The notes: generated from the letters alone by a model not told the origin. 64,000 bases of DNA from Pseudomonas mediterranea CFBP 5447 (GCF_000774145.1 NZ_KN322986.1:496001-560000); one strand, 5' to 3'; shown: positions 17,216 to 26,313, counted from the first letter of the stretch. Translations and numbers: made by a program.

Positions 17216-19282
17216 TCAGGCGTCCGGCAGGGCCTGGAATGGCGCTTCTTTATCCGTGCGTTCTTTCTTGCCCCAGGCGGCGACGCCGACCTTGAGCGCG
17301 TAGAACAGGATGCTCAGCACCACGAACAGGAACAGTACCGTCAGCGTGGCGTTGGTGTAGGCATTGAACACCACGTGCTGCATCTGCTCGACGCTCTTGG
17401 CCGGGGCCAGGATCTGGCCGGCCGCCAGGGCCTCGTTGTATTTGCGCGCCAGGGCCAGGAAGCCGATCGCCGGATTGGCGTCGAACAGCTTGATCAGGCC
17501 CGCCGTGGTGGTGCAGATCAGCAGCCAGGCCGCCGGTAGCAACGTGACCCAGATGTAGCGCTGGCGCTTCATCTTGATCAGCACCACGGTGCCGAGCATC
17601 AGGGCGATACCGGCCAGCATCTGGTTGGAGATGCCGAACAGCGGCCACAAGGTGTTGATGCCGCCCAGCGGATCGATCACGCCCTGGTACAGCAGGTAGC
17701 CCCACAGTGCCACGCAACCGGCGGTGGCGATCAGGTTGGCGCTCCAGGATTCGGTGCGCTTGAGCGATGGCACGAACGAGCCCAGCAGGTCCTGCAGCAT
17801 GAACCGCCCGGCACGGGTGCCGGCGTCCACCGCGGTGAGGATGAACAGCGCTTCGAACAGGATCGCGAAGTGGTACCAGAACGCCATGGTGTTCTCACCC
17901 GGCAGCACCGAGTGCAGGATCTGCGCGATACCGACCGCCAGGGTCGGCGCACCGCCGGCACGGGCCAGGACGGTGGTCTCGCCGATGTCCCGGGCCACCG
18001 CCTGCAGCGCATCCGGGGTAATGGCAAAGCCCCAGCCGCTGATGGTCTGGGCCACGGCCACGACGTCACCGCCGACCACCGCCGCCGGGCTGTTCATGGC
18101 GAAGTACACGCCCGGCTCGATCACCGACGCGGCGACCATGGCCATGATCGCCACGAAGGACTCCATCAGCATGCCGCCGTAGCCGATGTAGCGGGCGTTG
18201 GTTTCGTTGTCCAGCAGCTTGGGCGTGGTGCCCGAGGAGATCAGCGCATGGAAGCCCGAGACCGCGCCGCAGGCGATGGTGATGAACAGGAACGGGAACA
18301 GCCCGCCCTTCCACACCGGGCCCATGCCGTTGGTGAACTGGGTCAGCGCCGGCATTTTCAGCTCGGGCATGGTGATCAGGATGCCGATCGCCAGGGCGAC
18401 GATGGTGCCGATCTTGAGGAACGTCGACAGGTAGTCCCGCGGCGCCAGGATCAGCCACACCGGCAGCACCGCCGCGACGAAACCGTAGCCGATCAGCATC
18501 CAGGTGATCTGGATCCCGGTGAAAGTGAAGGCCTTGGCCCAGACCGGGTCGGCGGCGATCTGCCCGCCCAGCCAGATAGAACCGAGCAGCAACAGCACGC
18601 CGATGAGCGAGATTTCACCGATGCGGCCCGGGCGGATGTAGCGCATGTAGATGCCCATGAACATCGCGATCGGGATGGTCGCCATCACCGTGAAGATCCC
18701 CCACGGGCTCTCGGCCAGGGCCTTGACCACGATCAGCGCGAGCACCGCGAGGATGATGATCATGATCAGGAAGCAGCCGAACAGCGCGATGGTGCCGGGG
18801 ATGCGGCCCATTTCCTCGCGGACCATGTCGCCCAGGGAACGCCCGTTGCGGCGGGTGGACAGGAACAGGATCATGAAGTCCTGCACGGCCCCGGCCAGCA
18901 CCACGCCGGCGATCAGCCAGAGCGTGCCGGGCAGGTAGCCCATCTGCGCTGCCAGAACCGGCCCGACCAGCGGCCCCGCGCCGGCAATGGCGGCGAAGTG
19001 GTGACCGAAGAGGATGTGTTTGTTGGTCGGGACGAAATCCAGGCCATCGTTGTTGAGCACGGCAGGGGTGGCCCGGCGCGCATCGAGTTGCATCACGTTG
19101 TTGGCGATGAAGAGGCTGTAGTAGCGGTAGGCGACCAGGTAGATGGCCACGGCTGCGACGACGATCCAGAGGGCGTTGATGGATTCGCCGCGGCGCAAGG
19201 CCACTACGCCCAGGGCGCACGCTCCTACAACGGCCAGCAGGAGCCACGGTAGATGGCGCAGCAGGCTATTATTGTTTTTCAT
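17216..19282 (-). CDS. cstA: CstA/BtsT-family carbon starvation transporter
   Basis: A 688-residue inner-membrane protein with well over a dozen hydrophobic helices. It belongs to the CstA/BtsT family, which takes up pyruvate by proton symport (BtsT) or peptides and pyruvate (CstA). Characteristic stretches are FGHHFAAIAGAGPLVGPVLAAQMGYLPG, GAVQDFMILFLSTRRNGRS and SGFHALISSGTTPKLL. ATG 19282 starts a typical N-terminus (MKNNNSLLRHLPWLL); a longer in-frame form from 19363 is unlikely. It is divergent from the PilZ gene and followed by ybdD. Substrate choice between pyruvate and peptides cannot be read off. Confidence 0.93.
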   Translation of the reverse strand: MKNNNSLLRHLPWLLLAVVGACALGVVALRRGESINALWIVVAAVAIYLVAYRYYSLFIANNVMQLDARRATPAVLNNDGLDFVPTNKHILFGHHFAAIAGAGPLVGPVLAAQMGYLPGTLWLIAGVVLAGAVQDFMILFLSTRRNGRSLGDMVREEMGRIPGTIALFGCFLIMIIILAVLALIVVKALAESPWGIFTVMATIPIAMFMGIYMRYIRPGRIGEISLIGVLLLLGSIWLGGQIAADPVWAKAFTFTGIQITWMLIGYGFVAAVLPVWLILAPRDYLSTFLKIGTIVALAIGILITMPELKMPALTQFTNGMGPVWKGGLFPFLFITIACGAVSGFHALISSGTTPKLLDNETNARYIGYGGMLMESFVAIMAMVAASVIEPGVYFAMNSPAAVVGGDVVAVAQTISGWGFAITPDALQAVARDIGETTVLARAGGAPTLAVGIAQILHSVLPGENTMAFWYHFAILFEALFILTAVDAGTRAGRFMLQDLLGSFVPSLKRTESWSANLIATAGCVALWGYLLYQGVIDPLGGINTLWPLFGISNQMLAGIALMLGTVVLIKMKRQRYIWVTLLPAAWLLICTTTAGLIKLFDANPAIGFLALARKYNEALAAGQILAPAKSVEQMQHVVFNAYTNATLTVLFLFVVLSILFYALKVGVAAWGKKERTDKEAPFQALPDA

Positions 19283-19441
19283 TTTTATATTCCAGCCAGG
19301 GGTGGACAAGAAAGACAGCCACCGAAGTTTAGCTCTAACGACGGCAAAGGCCATACCCGACATTCGTCTGTCATCGGTCGAACGGTGACGACGATGCTTC
19401 AGCTGGGTCTATAGTCAGTGAATCTTCAGAGGGATTGGGCA

Positions 19442-19798
19442 ATGAGCGAACGACGCCGCTTCGTACGAATCGAGTTTCATACCAGGACCGAGCTGAGCCA
19501 GGGCGAATACATCTGGCCGGTAAAATTACTGGACCTGTCCCTGAAAGGCTTGCTGATCGAAAAGCCCGAGCCATGGCTCGGCGACCCCGAGGAACCTTTC
19601 GAAGCCGATATTCACCTGGGCAAGGATGTCGAGGTGAAAATGGAGGTTCGGCTCGCCCATGACGACAACGGCCACCTGGGGTTTGTCTGCGAACATATCG
19701 ACCTGGACTCCATCGCACATCTGCGTCGGTTGGTGGAGTTGAACCTGGCCGATCACGATGAGCTGGAACGGGAATTGGCGGCGCTGGTCCAGATCTGA
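19442..19798 (+). CDS. mapZ: PilZ-domain c-di-GMP-binding protein (MapZ-like)
   Basis: A 118-residue single PilZ domain. Both c-di-GMP motifs are present: the Arg-rich RRRFVR near the N-terminus and DLSLKG (D/NxSxxG) near residue 33. Size and position next to radA match PA4608 (MapZ) of P. aeruginosa, which binds the chemotaxis methyltransferase CheR1 when loaded with c-di-GMP and so links the second messenger to flagellar switching. ATG 19442 has AGAGGGA upstream and a TATAGT-like -10 hexamer in the leader. No chemotaxis gene is nearby, so the partner is inferred. Confidence 0.9.
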   Translation: MSERRRFVRIEFHTRTELSQGEYIWPVKLLDLSLKGLLIEKPEPWLGDPEEPFEADIHLGKDVEVKMEVRLAHDDNGHLGFVCEHIDLDSIAHLRRLVELNLADHDELERELAALVQI

Positions 19799-19815
19799 CA
19801 GGTACGCAGCCATCC

Positions 19816-19948
19816 TGTGGCGAGGGAGCTTGCTCCCGCTGGGGCGCGAAGCGGCCCTCAAACCCGAAAAACCGGTACACCAGCCAAATTGAGCAGGCTG
19901 CTTTTGGGGCTGCTGCGCAGCCCAGCGGGAGCAAGCTCCCTCGCCACA
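19816..19948. repeat. Long REP-type inverted repeat, GTGGCGAGGG family
   Basis: Outer arms GTGGCGAGGGAGCTTGCTCC and its inverted copy, with an extra spacer compared with the copy at 3264. It separates the convergent mapZ and radA genes. Confidence 0.9.
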
Positions 19949-19967
19949 AAAGATCACAGGCGCTGCA

Positions 19968-21335
19968 CTACTCGAACAACGCATCCAGCGCCTGCTCCAA
20001 CCGCGTCACGGCAATGATCTGCAAACCTGCCGGCGCTTCCTTCGGCGCGTTGCCCTTGGGCACGATGGCGCGTTTGAAGCCATGCTTGGCCGCCTCCTTG
20101 AGTCGCTCCTGCCCGCTGGGCACCGGCCGGACTTCGCCCGACAGGCCGACTTCACCGAACACCAGCAAATCATGGGGCAGCGGCCGGTTGCGCAGGCTGG
20201 ACATGACCGCCGCCATCAACGCCAGGTCGGAGGCGGTTTCCAACACCTTCACCCCGCCCACCACGTTAAGGAAAACGTCCTGGTCGTGGGTCGGAATGCC
20301 GCCGTGTCGATGCAGCACGGCCAGCAACATCGCCAGCCGGTTCTGATCCAGCCCCAGGGTGACCCGGCGCGGGTTCGCCAGGTGACTGTCATCCACCAGC
20401 GCCTGGACCTCCACCAACATCGGCCGAGTCCCTTCCCAGGTCGCCATGACCACGCTGCCCGGGACTTCTTCCTGGGCACGCGTCAGAAAGATCGCTGAAG
20501 GATTGGAGACTTCTTTCAAGCCCCTGTCGGTCATGCCGAACACACCCAGCTCGTTCACGGCGCCAAAGCGATTCTTCACCGCCCGCAACAAGCGCAGGCG
20601 TCCATCGGACTCGCCCTCGAAATACAACACGGTATCGACCATGTGCTCCAGCACCCGCGGCCCTGCCAGCGCACCTTCCTTGGTGACATGGCCCACCAGG
20701 AAGATCGCCGTGCCGCTCTGCTTGGCGTAACGCACCAGCAACGCCGCGCTTTCACGCACCTGGGACACACCGCCCGGCGCCGATTGCAGCTGTTCGGTGA
20801 AAATCGTCTGGATCGAGTCGATCACCATCACCTTGGGCTTTTCCAGGCGCGCCGTGGCGATGATGGTTTCGATGCAGGTCTCGGTCATGACCCGCAACTG
20901 ATCCTGGGGCAGGCCCAGGCGGCGGGCGCGCATGGCGACTTGCTGCTGGGACTCCTCGCCAGTGACGTACAGCGCCGGCATGCGCGTGGCGATGTTGCAC
21001 AGGGTTTGCAGCAGGATGGTGGATTTGCCGATCCCTGGGTCGCCGCCGATCAAGACCACGGAGCCGTCCACCAACCCGCCACCCAATACGCGGTCCAGTT
21101 CACCGGACGCGGTGGAAAATCGCGGGATCTCCTCGACGCTGACTTCGGCCAGGGTCTTGATCTGCGTCTGCTGGCCGGCCCACCCGGTGCGTCCGGTGGG
21201 CGCCGCGGCACCGCCGCTTTCCACCATGGTTTCGGTCAAGGTATTCCAGGCGCCGCACTCACCGCACTGGCCAGCCCATTTGGGAAAGGTCGAGCCGCAC
21301 TCGGTGCAGCCGTACATGCGCTTTGCCTTGGCCAT
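19968..21335 (-). CDS. radA: DNA repair protein RadA
   Basis: A 455-residue RecA-like branch-migration ATPase. It has the N-terminal C4 zinc finger (CTECGSTFPKWAGQCGEC), Walker A GGDPGIGKST at residues 97-106, the family-specific KNRFG motif near residue 255 and a C-terminal Lon-protease-like domain (GGVKVLETASDLALMAAVMSS). RadA extends heteroduplex DNA during recombination repair. ATG 21335 gives the conserved MAKAKRMYGC start. It lies 43 bases after ankB on the same strand, in the same order as in P. aeruginosa. Confidence 0.96.
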   Translation of the reverse strand: MAKAKRMYGCTECGSTFPKWAGQCGECGAWNTLTETMVESGGAAAPTGRTGWAGQQTQIKTLAEVSVEEIPRFSTASGELDRVLGGGLVDGSVVLIGGDPGIGKSTILLQTLCNIATRMPALYVTGEESQQQVAMRARRLGLPQDQLRVMTETCIETIIATARLEKPKVMVIDSIQTIFTEQLQSAPGGVSQVRESAALLVRYAKQSGTAIFLVGHVTKEGALAGPRVLEHMVDTVLYFEGESDGRLRLLRAVKNRFGAVNELGVFGMTDRGLKEVSNPSAIFLTRAQEEVPGSVVMATWEGTRPMLVEVQALVDDSHLANPRRVTLGLDQNRLAMLLAVLHRHGGIPTHDQDVFLNVVGGVKVLETASDLALMAAVMSSLRNRPLPHDLLVFGEVGLSGEVRPVPSGQERLKEAAKHGFKRAIVPKGNAPKEAPAGLQIIAVTRLEQALDALFE

Positions 21336-21378
21336 CTGAACTCCGGGAGAAAAACCGCGATGATAGCCCAGGCGAGGG

Positions 21379-21927
21379 TCAGCGCGGGGCCGGCATTCTG
21401 ATTTCACCGCTGGCCAGATTCGCCGCCGTATTGCCCAACGGGTCCGCAGCGTCCATGTCGGCACCCTTGGCCTTCAAGGCATCGAGCAGCTCGACACGGT
21501 TGAACAGGCCGGCATACATGGCGGCGGTCTGCCCGGCGCCGTTGCGCTGGTCCGGACTGCAATCGGTGGATAACAGGCGCCGCGCGATCTGCACTTCGCC
21601 CTTGAAAATGGCCCCCATCAGCGCCGTGTTGCCGCGCTTGTCCTGGACACAGGCATCGGCCCCCGCGGCCAACAGCCGCTCCACCGCTGGGCCGTGACCA
21701 TGGTAAGCCGCCAGGATCAGGGCGGTGTAGCCCTTCTCATCCTGGGTATTGAGCGAGTAATGCGCATTGATGAAGGCATCGAGCATGGCCACGTCACCCC
21801 GTCGGGCGGCGTCGAAATAATAGGTCTGCAACTCTTCTTGCACGGCTGCCGGGTCGGTCGGCAGGGACTGATCGGCCAACGCGGTCAACGACCAGGTGGC
21901 AAGCAACGAACACAGGAAATAACGCAT
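21379..21927 (-). CDS. ankB: Ankyrin-repeat periplasmic protein AnkB
   Basis: A 182-residue exported protein: signal peptide MRYFLCSLLATWSLTALA, then four ankyrin-type repeats (DEKGYTALILAAYHGHGPAVERLLAAGAD, DKRGNTALMGAIFKGEVQIARRLL, NGAGQTAAMYAGLFNRVELLDALKAKGAD). In P. aeruginosa AnkB is needed for full activity of the periplasmic catalase KatB. Here it is the second gene after katB, 73 bases downstream, with a hairpin in between, so the same partnership is likely. The start has GGAGG upstream. Confidence 0.9.
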   Translation of the reverse strand: MRYFLCSLLATWSLTALADQSLPTDPAAVQEELQTYYFDAARRGDVAMLDAFINAHYSLNTQDEKGYTALILAAYHGHGPAVERLLAAGADACVQDKRGNTALMGAIFKGEVQIARRLLSTDCSPDQRNGAGQTAAMYAGLFNRVELLDALKAKGADMDAADPLGNTAANLASGEIRMPAPR

Positions 21928-21953
21928 CACGGTGCCTCCTTTTGACACAGGAC

Positions 21954-21978
21954 TGTGGGAGCAGACCTTGCTCCCACA
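21954..21978. repeat. Single REP-like hairpin between katB and ankB
   Basis: TGTGGGAGCA (21954-21963) and TGCTCCCACA (21969-21978) form a perfect 10-base stem over GACCT. Unlike most repeats in the window it stands alone and sits inside an operon. Confidence 0.85.
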
Positions 21979-22000
21979 GGGCATGTACCTGACCTATGGA

Positions 22001-23542
22001 TCAGTCGGTCAGTTTTTCCGCCAGCGCCTTGACGCGGGCCAGGTCACCCTTGGCGACACGGGCCACGCCAGTGCCATATTCCGGGTCGGCCTTGTAGAGG
22101 AACGACAGGATGATGTGCTTGCTCTCGTCATCGGTGGTGGCCAATGAGCCGCCGAAGCTTTCAATCAGGTCATTGCGCTCCTTCTGGTTGAACGAGCGGT
22201 ACAGGTCGCCGGCCTGCTTGAAGTTCTGCTCGCGCTGGATCTTCGCCTGCTGGGTACTGCCGCTCAACGCGGTCTGGCTGTAGCGCGCCGACTGCAACTC
22301 CTCGCGGGGCATCAGGCGGCTCGGCTGGTAATTCACCCCGGTGCTGGTGCTCCCCGGGTTCATCGCGCCGTCCTGGTTACCGGTGTTCACCGCCACCTTG
22401 GGGGCGTTGATCGGCAATTGCAGGGCATTGGCGCCTATCCGGTACATTTGTGTATCGGCATAGGAAAACACCCGGCCCTGCAACAGACGATCTTCCGAAG
22501 GTTCGATGCCCGGAACCAGATTGGCCGGAGCCATCGCCACCTGTTCGGTTTCCTGGAAGACATTGGCCGGATTGCGGTTCAAGACCATCTGCCCGACTTT
22601 ACGCTCAGGCACACCCGGCCAGATCTTGGTTGCATCCAGCGGGTCGAAATCGAACTTGGACAAGTCCTGCGGGTTCAGGACCTGAACATACAAGTCCCAC
22701 TTCGGAAAATCGCCCTTATTGATATGGCTGACCAAATCGTTGGTCATGTGGCTGTAGTCCTGGCCTTGAACCTTCACAACTTCTTTCGGATCGAGATTCT
22801 TCAGGCCCTGCAGACTTTTCCAATGGAACTTGACGTAATGAACTTCGCCCTTGGCATTCACCAACTTGTAGGCATGCACGCCATTACCGTCCATTTCACG
22901 GTAACTGGCCGGAGTACCGGAGTTGGAGTACAACTCGGTCAGTGTCCGAGTTGCTTCCGGTACATGGGAGAAGAAGTCGAAACGACGTGAATCGTCGTCC
23001 AGGTTGGTTCGTGGATCGGGTTTGAAGGCATGGACCATGTCCGGAAACTTGATGGCGTCGCGAATGAAGAAGGTCGGGAAGTTGTTCCCCACCAGGTCCC
23101 AGTTACCGTCGGCCGTGTAGAACTTGGTGGCAAAGCCACGGGGGTCGCGCAGGGTTTCCGGCGAATGATTGCCATGCACCACGGCAGAAAAACGCACGAA
23201 TACGGGAGTGACCTGCCCTGCCGCAAAGACCTTCGCCTTGGTCAGATCACTGAGGTCGTTGGACACGGTAAAGGTGCCATGGGCACCGGTGCCACGGGCA
23301 TGCACCACGCGCTCGGGAATGCGCTCACGATCGAAACGCTGGAGTTTCTGGATCAACTGCACGTCCTGCAGCAAGGTCGGCCCATTGGGGCCTGCTGTCT
23401 GCGAGTTCTGGTTGTCGCCGACAGCCGCGCCATTGTCCCGGGTCAGGGGGGCAGCGTCGACGGAAAAGGACAGCAGGCCAGCGGTCAGCACAAAAAGGGC
23501 GCGACGTTGGGGAAGAGTCCCGCCGCCAAGGGAAGTGTTCAT
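22001..23542 (-). CDS. katB: Catalase KatB, exported haem catalase
   Basis: A 513-residue small-subunit haem catalase that breaks down H2O2. Catalytic His81 lies in ERVVHARGTGAHG, the distal Asn near residue 154 in GNNFPTFFIRD, and the haem ligand Tyr361 in RVFSYADTQMYRIG. Residues about 10-31 (RRALFVLTAGLLSFSVDA-AP) are an export signal, so it acts in the periplasm, in agreement with KatB. ATG 23542 has GAGGAA upstream. ankB follows in the operon. Two ATAG half-sites 22 bases apart upstream suggest OxyR control. Confidence 0.95.
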   Translation of the reverse strand: MNTSLGGGTLPQRRALFVLTAGLLSFSVDAAPLTRDNGAAVGDNQNSQTAGPNGPTLLQDVQLIQKLQRFDRERIPERVVHARGTGAHGTFTVSNDLSDLTKAKVFAAGQVTPVFVRFSAVVHGNHSPETLRDPRGFATKFYTADGNWDLVGNNFPTFFIRDAIKFPDMVHAFKPDPRTNLDDDSRRFDFFSHVPEATRTLTELYSNSGTPASYREMDGNGVHAYKLVNAKGEVHYVKFHWKSLQGLKNLDPKEVVKVQGQDYSHMTNDLVSHINKGDFPKWDLYVQVLNPQDLSKFDFDPLDATKIWPGVPERKVGQMVLNRNPANVFQETEQVAMAPANLVPGIEPSEDRLLQGRVFSYADTQMYRIGANALQLPINAPKVAVNTGNQDGAMNPGSTSTGVNYQPSRLMPREELQSARYSQTALSGSTQQAKIQREQNFKQAGDLYRSFNQKERNDLIESFGGSLATTDDESKHIILSFLYKADPEYGTGVARVAKGDLARVKALAEKLTD

Positions 23543-23617
23543 AGAATTTCCTCTGATGTTATAGAGCGCATCCATGTGCGCCTGTCAGAGGCTAGTGCTC
23601 GAAAAAGCAAAACCTAA

Positions 23618-23643
23618 ATAGAAATGCCATACCGCACTGATAG
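23618..23643. promoter_or_regulatory. Possible OxyR half-sites upstream of katB
   Basis: ATAG at 23618-23621 and ATAG at 23640-23643 are 22 bases apart, the spacing of equivalent elements in the OxyR ATAGnt repeat. The inner CTAT elements are poor. The sites lie 76-101 bases before the katB start. katB is an OxyR target in P. aeruginosa. Confidence 0.35.
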
Positions 23644-23822
23644 AAAAAACCTTGTAGGGAGTCCACTTGAAACCGCGTATCACGCGCGATTGATGGCACT
23701 TTGTAAACTTTTAGCGGGGAGCCAGGTCGATAGCTGGGGAGCTTTGTAAGTAGACGTGTCGAGCGAGGTGCGTTTGACTGAATTACACTGCCATTCAACT
23801 CATTTGTCACAAGGAACCATTC

Positions 23823-24236
23823 ATGGGCATGTTAAGCGAGTTCAAGGCCTTCGCGGTCAAAGGCAATGTCGTCGACATGGCCGTCGGGATCATCATCGGC
23901 GCCGCTTTCGGTAAAATCGTCTCGTCATTTGTTGGCGACGTGGTCATGCCGCCAATCGGCCTGCTGATAGGCGGGGTGGACTTCAGTGACCTGGCCATCA
24001 CCCTCAAGGCTGCCCAAGGTGACACACCGGCGGTGGTGCTGGCCTACGGCAAATTCATCCAGAGCACCATCGACTTCATCATCGTTGCGTTCGCGATCTT
24101 CATGGGCGTCAAGGTGATCAACCGTCTCAAGCGTGAAGAGGCCGTTGCCCCGAGTGCGCCACCGGTTCCCAGCAAGGAAGAACTGTTGCTGAGCGAGATT
24201 CGCGATCTGCTCAAGGCCCAGAACGAAAGGTCCTGA
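23823..24236 (+). CDS. mscL: Large-conductance mechanosensitive channel MscL
   Basis: A 137-residue inner-membrane channel that opens under membrane tension to release solutes in hypo-osmotic shock. The N-terminal amphipathic helix (MLSEFKAFAVKGNVVDMAVGIIIGAAFGKIVSSFV) and TM1 match the family closely, TM2 is near residues 80-100, and the C-terminal helix ends in SEIRDLLKAQN. Length is normal. It is divergent from katB and convergent with fpr. Confidence 0.97.
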   Translation: MGMLSEFKAFAVKGNVVDMAVGIIIGAAFGKIVSSFVGDVVMPPIGLLIGGVDFSDLAITLKAAQGDTPAVVLAYGKFIQSTIDFIIVAFAIFMGVKVINRLKREEAVAPSAPPVPSKEELLLSEIRDLLKAQNERS

Positions 24237-24274
24237 ACGCTATCTGCTGGAGTGGTTACTTGAACACTGTCTAT

Positions 24275-24333
24275 CAGCAGCCCTGACTTGGGGGCTGCTG
24301 CGCAGCCCAGCGGGAGCAAGCTCCCTCGCCACA
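24275..24333. repeat. Half of the GTGGCGAGGG-family repeat
   Basis: CAGCAGCCC pairs with GGGCTGCTG, followed by CGCAGCCCAGCGGGAGCAAG and CTCCCTCGCCAC, the right half of the long REP repeat. The left half is missing. It separates convergent mscL and fpr. Confidence 0.8.
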
Positions 24334-24354
24334 AGATGCCTGCTGGACACCGGC

Positions 24355-25131
24355 CTACCAATAGTTTTCCACCGCCACTTGGCCCGGCCGCCGGGAAAGA
24401 CTCAATTGCAGGCCCCTGGCCTTGAGCAGCTTGCGCGTGTCATCGATCATCTGCGGGTTGCCGCACAACATGACCCGCGAATGCTCCGGCGTCAGCGCGA
24501 CCCCGGCCGCTCGCTCCAACTCGCCATTTTCCAGCAGGGCCGTGATACGTCCATTCAATGCCCCGGGATGCTGCTCCCGGGTCACCGTCGCGATAAAACG
24601 AAACTTGTGGGCGTGCTCGGCCAGGTAGTCGCGCTGGCCCAAGCCATCGATCAGCTCCTGATACGCCAGCTCCTTGGCCTCGCGAACGCTGTACACCAGG
24701 ATGATCCGCTCGAATCTTTCCCATACCTCGAAATCCTGGAGAATCGAGAGAAACGGCGCCACTCCCGTCCCGGTGGACAGCAACCATAAATCCCGTCCAT
24801 CAACGAAGCGGTCGAGTGTCAGGTAACCAAATGCCTGACGGTCCACCAACAGGCTGTCATCCGGTTTCAAACGGCTGAGTTCACTGGTGAATTCGCCATC
24901 CGGAACGACGATGGAAAAAAACTCGAGAAACTCGTCAAACGGCGAGGACACCATTGAATAGGCCCTCCAGACAGTATTACCGTCCGCCTTGACCACCCCC
25001 AACCGGGCAAACTGCCCCGCCCGGAAACGAAAGCCACGATCCCGGGTGGTGCGCAAGGTAAACAAATGGGAGGTCAATGGTTGCACGTCCAGCAGGGTCT
25101 GACGGGTGAACTTCTCTGCGCTGTCGGTCAT
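24355..25131 (-). CDS. fpr: Ferredoxin-NADP+ reductase
   Basis: A 258-residue FAD enzyme that moves electrons between NADPH and ferredoxin or flavodoxin. The FAD-binding RAYSMVSSP motif is near residue 55, the NADP domain has LLSTGTGVAPFLSIL and MLCGNPQMIDD, and the C-terminus is VENYW, typical of the bacterial short Fpr subclass. ATG 25131 gives a normal N-terminus (MTDSAEKFTRQTLL). Pseudomonads usually have two such enzymes; position after mscL fits the second one. A LuxR solo is transcribed divergently. Confidence 0.93.
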   Translation of the reverse strand: MTDSAEKFTRQTLLDVQPLTSHLFTLRTTRDRGFRFRAGQFARLGVVKADGNTVWRAYSMVSSPFDEFLEFFSIVVPDGEFTSELSRLKPDDSLLVDRQAFGYLTLDRFVDGRDLWLLSTGTGVAPFLSILQDFEVWERFERIILVYSVREAKELAYQELIDGLGQRDYLAEHAHKFRFIATVTREQHPGALNGRITALLENGELERAAGVALTPEHSRVMLCGNPQMIDDTRKLLKARGLQLSLSRRPGQVAVENYW

Positions 25132-25349
25132 GAGCCACTCCAAAGGGACGAGGACCACAGTGTCCCGCAAAGTGAGCGCCTTAACCACCGACAAAGAGTA
25201 GTGGCATTTTAATTACGACTATTTCATTAACTGTTTGGAACATATACCAAAGCTATACAAATATAAGAACTCTGTAACAGGTCCAACTCTGCGCTGTATT
25301 TTCGTAAATACCGTCCATAGTCTGTGAAATTAAAAATTCTAACTACCAC

Positions 25350-25365
25350 GTAGGAAAAGTCCTAC
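25350..25365. promoter_or_regulatory. Perfect dyad upstream of the LuxR solo
   Basis: GTAGGA-AAAG-TCCTAC is a perfect 6+6 inverted repeat, centred about 65 bases before the luxR-type start in an AT-rich leader. It could be an autoregulatory or NarL/LuxR-type site; it is not the classical 18-20 base lux box. Confidence 0.45.
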
Positions 25366-25423
25366 ACTATCCTTTCGCATCAGATTGGATCCACACCGTT
25401 GAACGTCAATCCAGGAGAAGACG

Positions 25424-26137
25424 ATGGACAAGTGGAAGGACTTACAGTTAAGGAAGTTATCTTGCGAAAAAGACCTGCAGACAGCCTATCGCCTGGTCCT
25501 GAATTTCTTTAATAATCAAGGATTTGAATTCTGTGCATTTGCGTCTTATTCCGGCAGCCCGGATAAACATTCCAGCAGGGTAAACCTGAATAACTACCCC
25601 TATGGCTGGGACAGGTTATATGAACAGAATGGTTATGCCTCCTGCGATCCAGTAGTAGCACACTGCAATCAATCGCCTCTTCCCATCCTTTGGGATGAGA
25701 GCCTCTTTGCCCAGGCACCGAAGTTATGGCTCGAACTGAATCGACAAGGTCTGCGATATGGTTGGACACAGGCCGTTCATGACGAACATGGGGGCTATTG
25801 CAGCCTGTTCAGCCTCGCTCGGACTCATAGCCCTATCGATATCGAGGAGCATTATGGGAATCTTGGCTACGCCATCTTCGCCAGTCAGAGGCTGCATGCG
25901 CTGGCGAGCAAGAAAATGGCAGACACCACTGCATCCACGCAGAAATGCCATTTGTCACCGAGGGAAATCGAAGTCCTGAGATGGTCAGCCGAAGGGAAGA
26001 CCGCGTCGGAGGTCGGCAGGATATTGTGTTTATCCGAACGTACGGTGAACTTCCATGTCTGCAGTTGCATGCGAAAGCTGAACGTCAACAATAAGATTTC
26101 AGCCGTGGCCAAGGCAGCTCACATCCACGTGATCTGA
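25424..26137 (+). CDS. LuxR-family quorum-sensing regulator without a partner (LuxR solo)
   Basis: A 237-residue regulator with an N-terminal autoinducer-binding domain and a C-terminal GerE helix-turn-helix (from about residue 177, LSPREIEVLRWSAEGKTASEVG). The six acyl-homoserine-lactone pocket residues of the TraR/LuxR family appear in place: W62, Y66, D75, P76, W90 and a Gly at 123/124; E181, L185 and G191 of the DNA-binding part are also kept. So it probably binds an AHL. No luxI-type gene is in the window. ATG 25424 has AGGAGA. GC content is lower than in neighbouring genes, as is the 290-base upstream region. Confidence 0.9.
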   Translation: MDKWKDLQLRKLSCEKDLQTAYRLVLNFFNNQGFEFCAFASYSGSPDKHSSRVNLNNYPYGWDRLYEQNGYASCDPVVAHCNQSPLPILWDESLFAQAPKLWLELNRQGLRYGWTQAVHDEHGGYCSLFSLARTHSPIDIEEHYGNLGYAIFASQRLHALASKKMADTTASTQKCHLSPREIEVLRWSAEGKTASEVGRILCLSERTVNFHVCSCMRKLNVNNKISAVAKAAHIHVI

Positions 26138-26313
26138 TCGGATCGACCTCCTCGACTTTGAAAACCCTCGGGTAATGCGCAGCAAAAAAAAGTACCATCA
26201 CGGCCCCACTTGAATGATGTCGCCCTCAGCCCCCGACGCAGTTCATTCAGGCGGCCCCGCTGAAACACCTGCCTCAGGCAGCGGGACATTCGTCGATTGC
26301 CAGAGCCCCCACC

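Noticed and set aside
25200..25423. Classical lux box before the LuxR solo
   Set aside because: No 18-20 base CTG-N10-CAG type palindrome found; only the shorter GTAGGA dyad is present.
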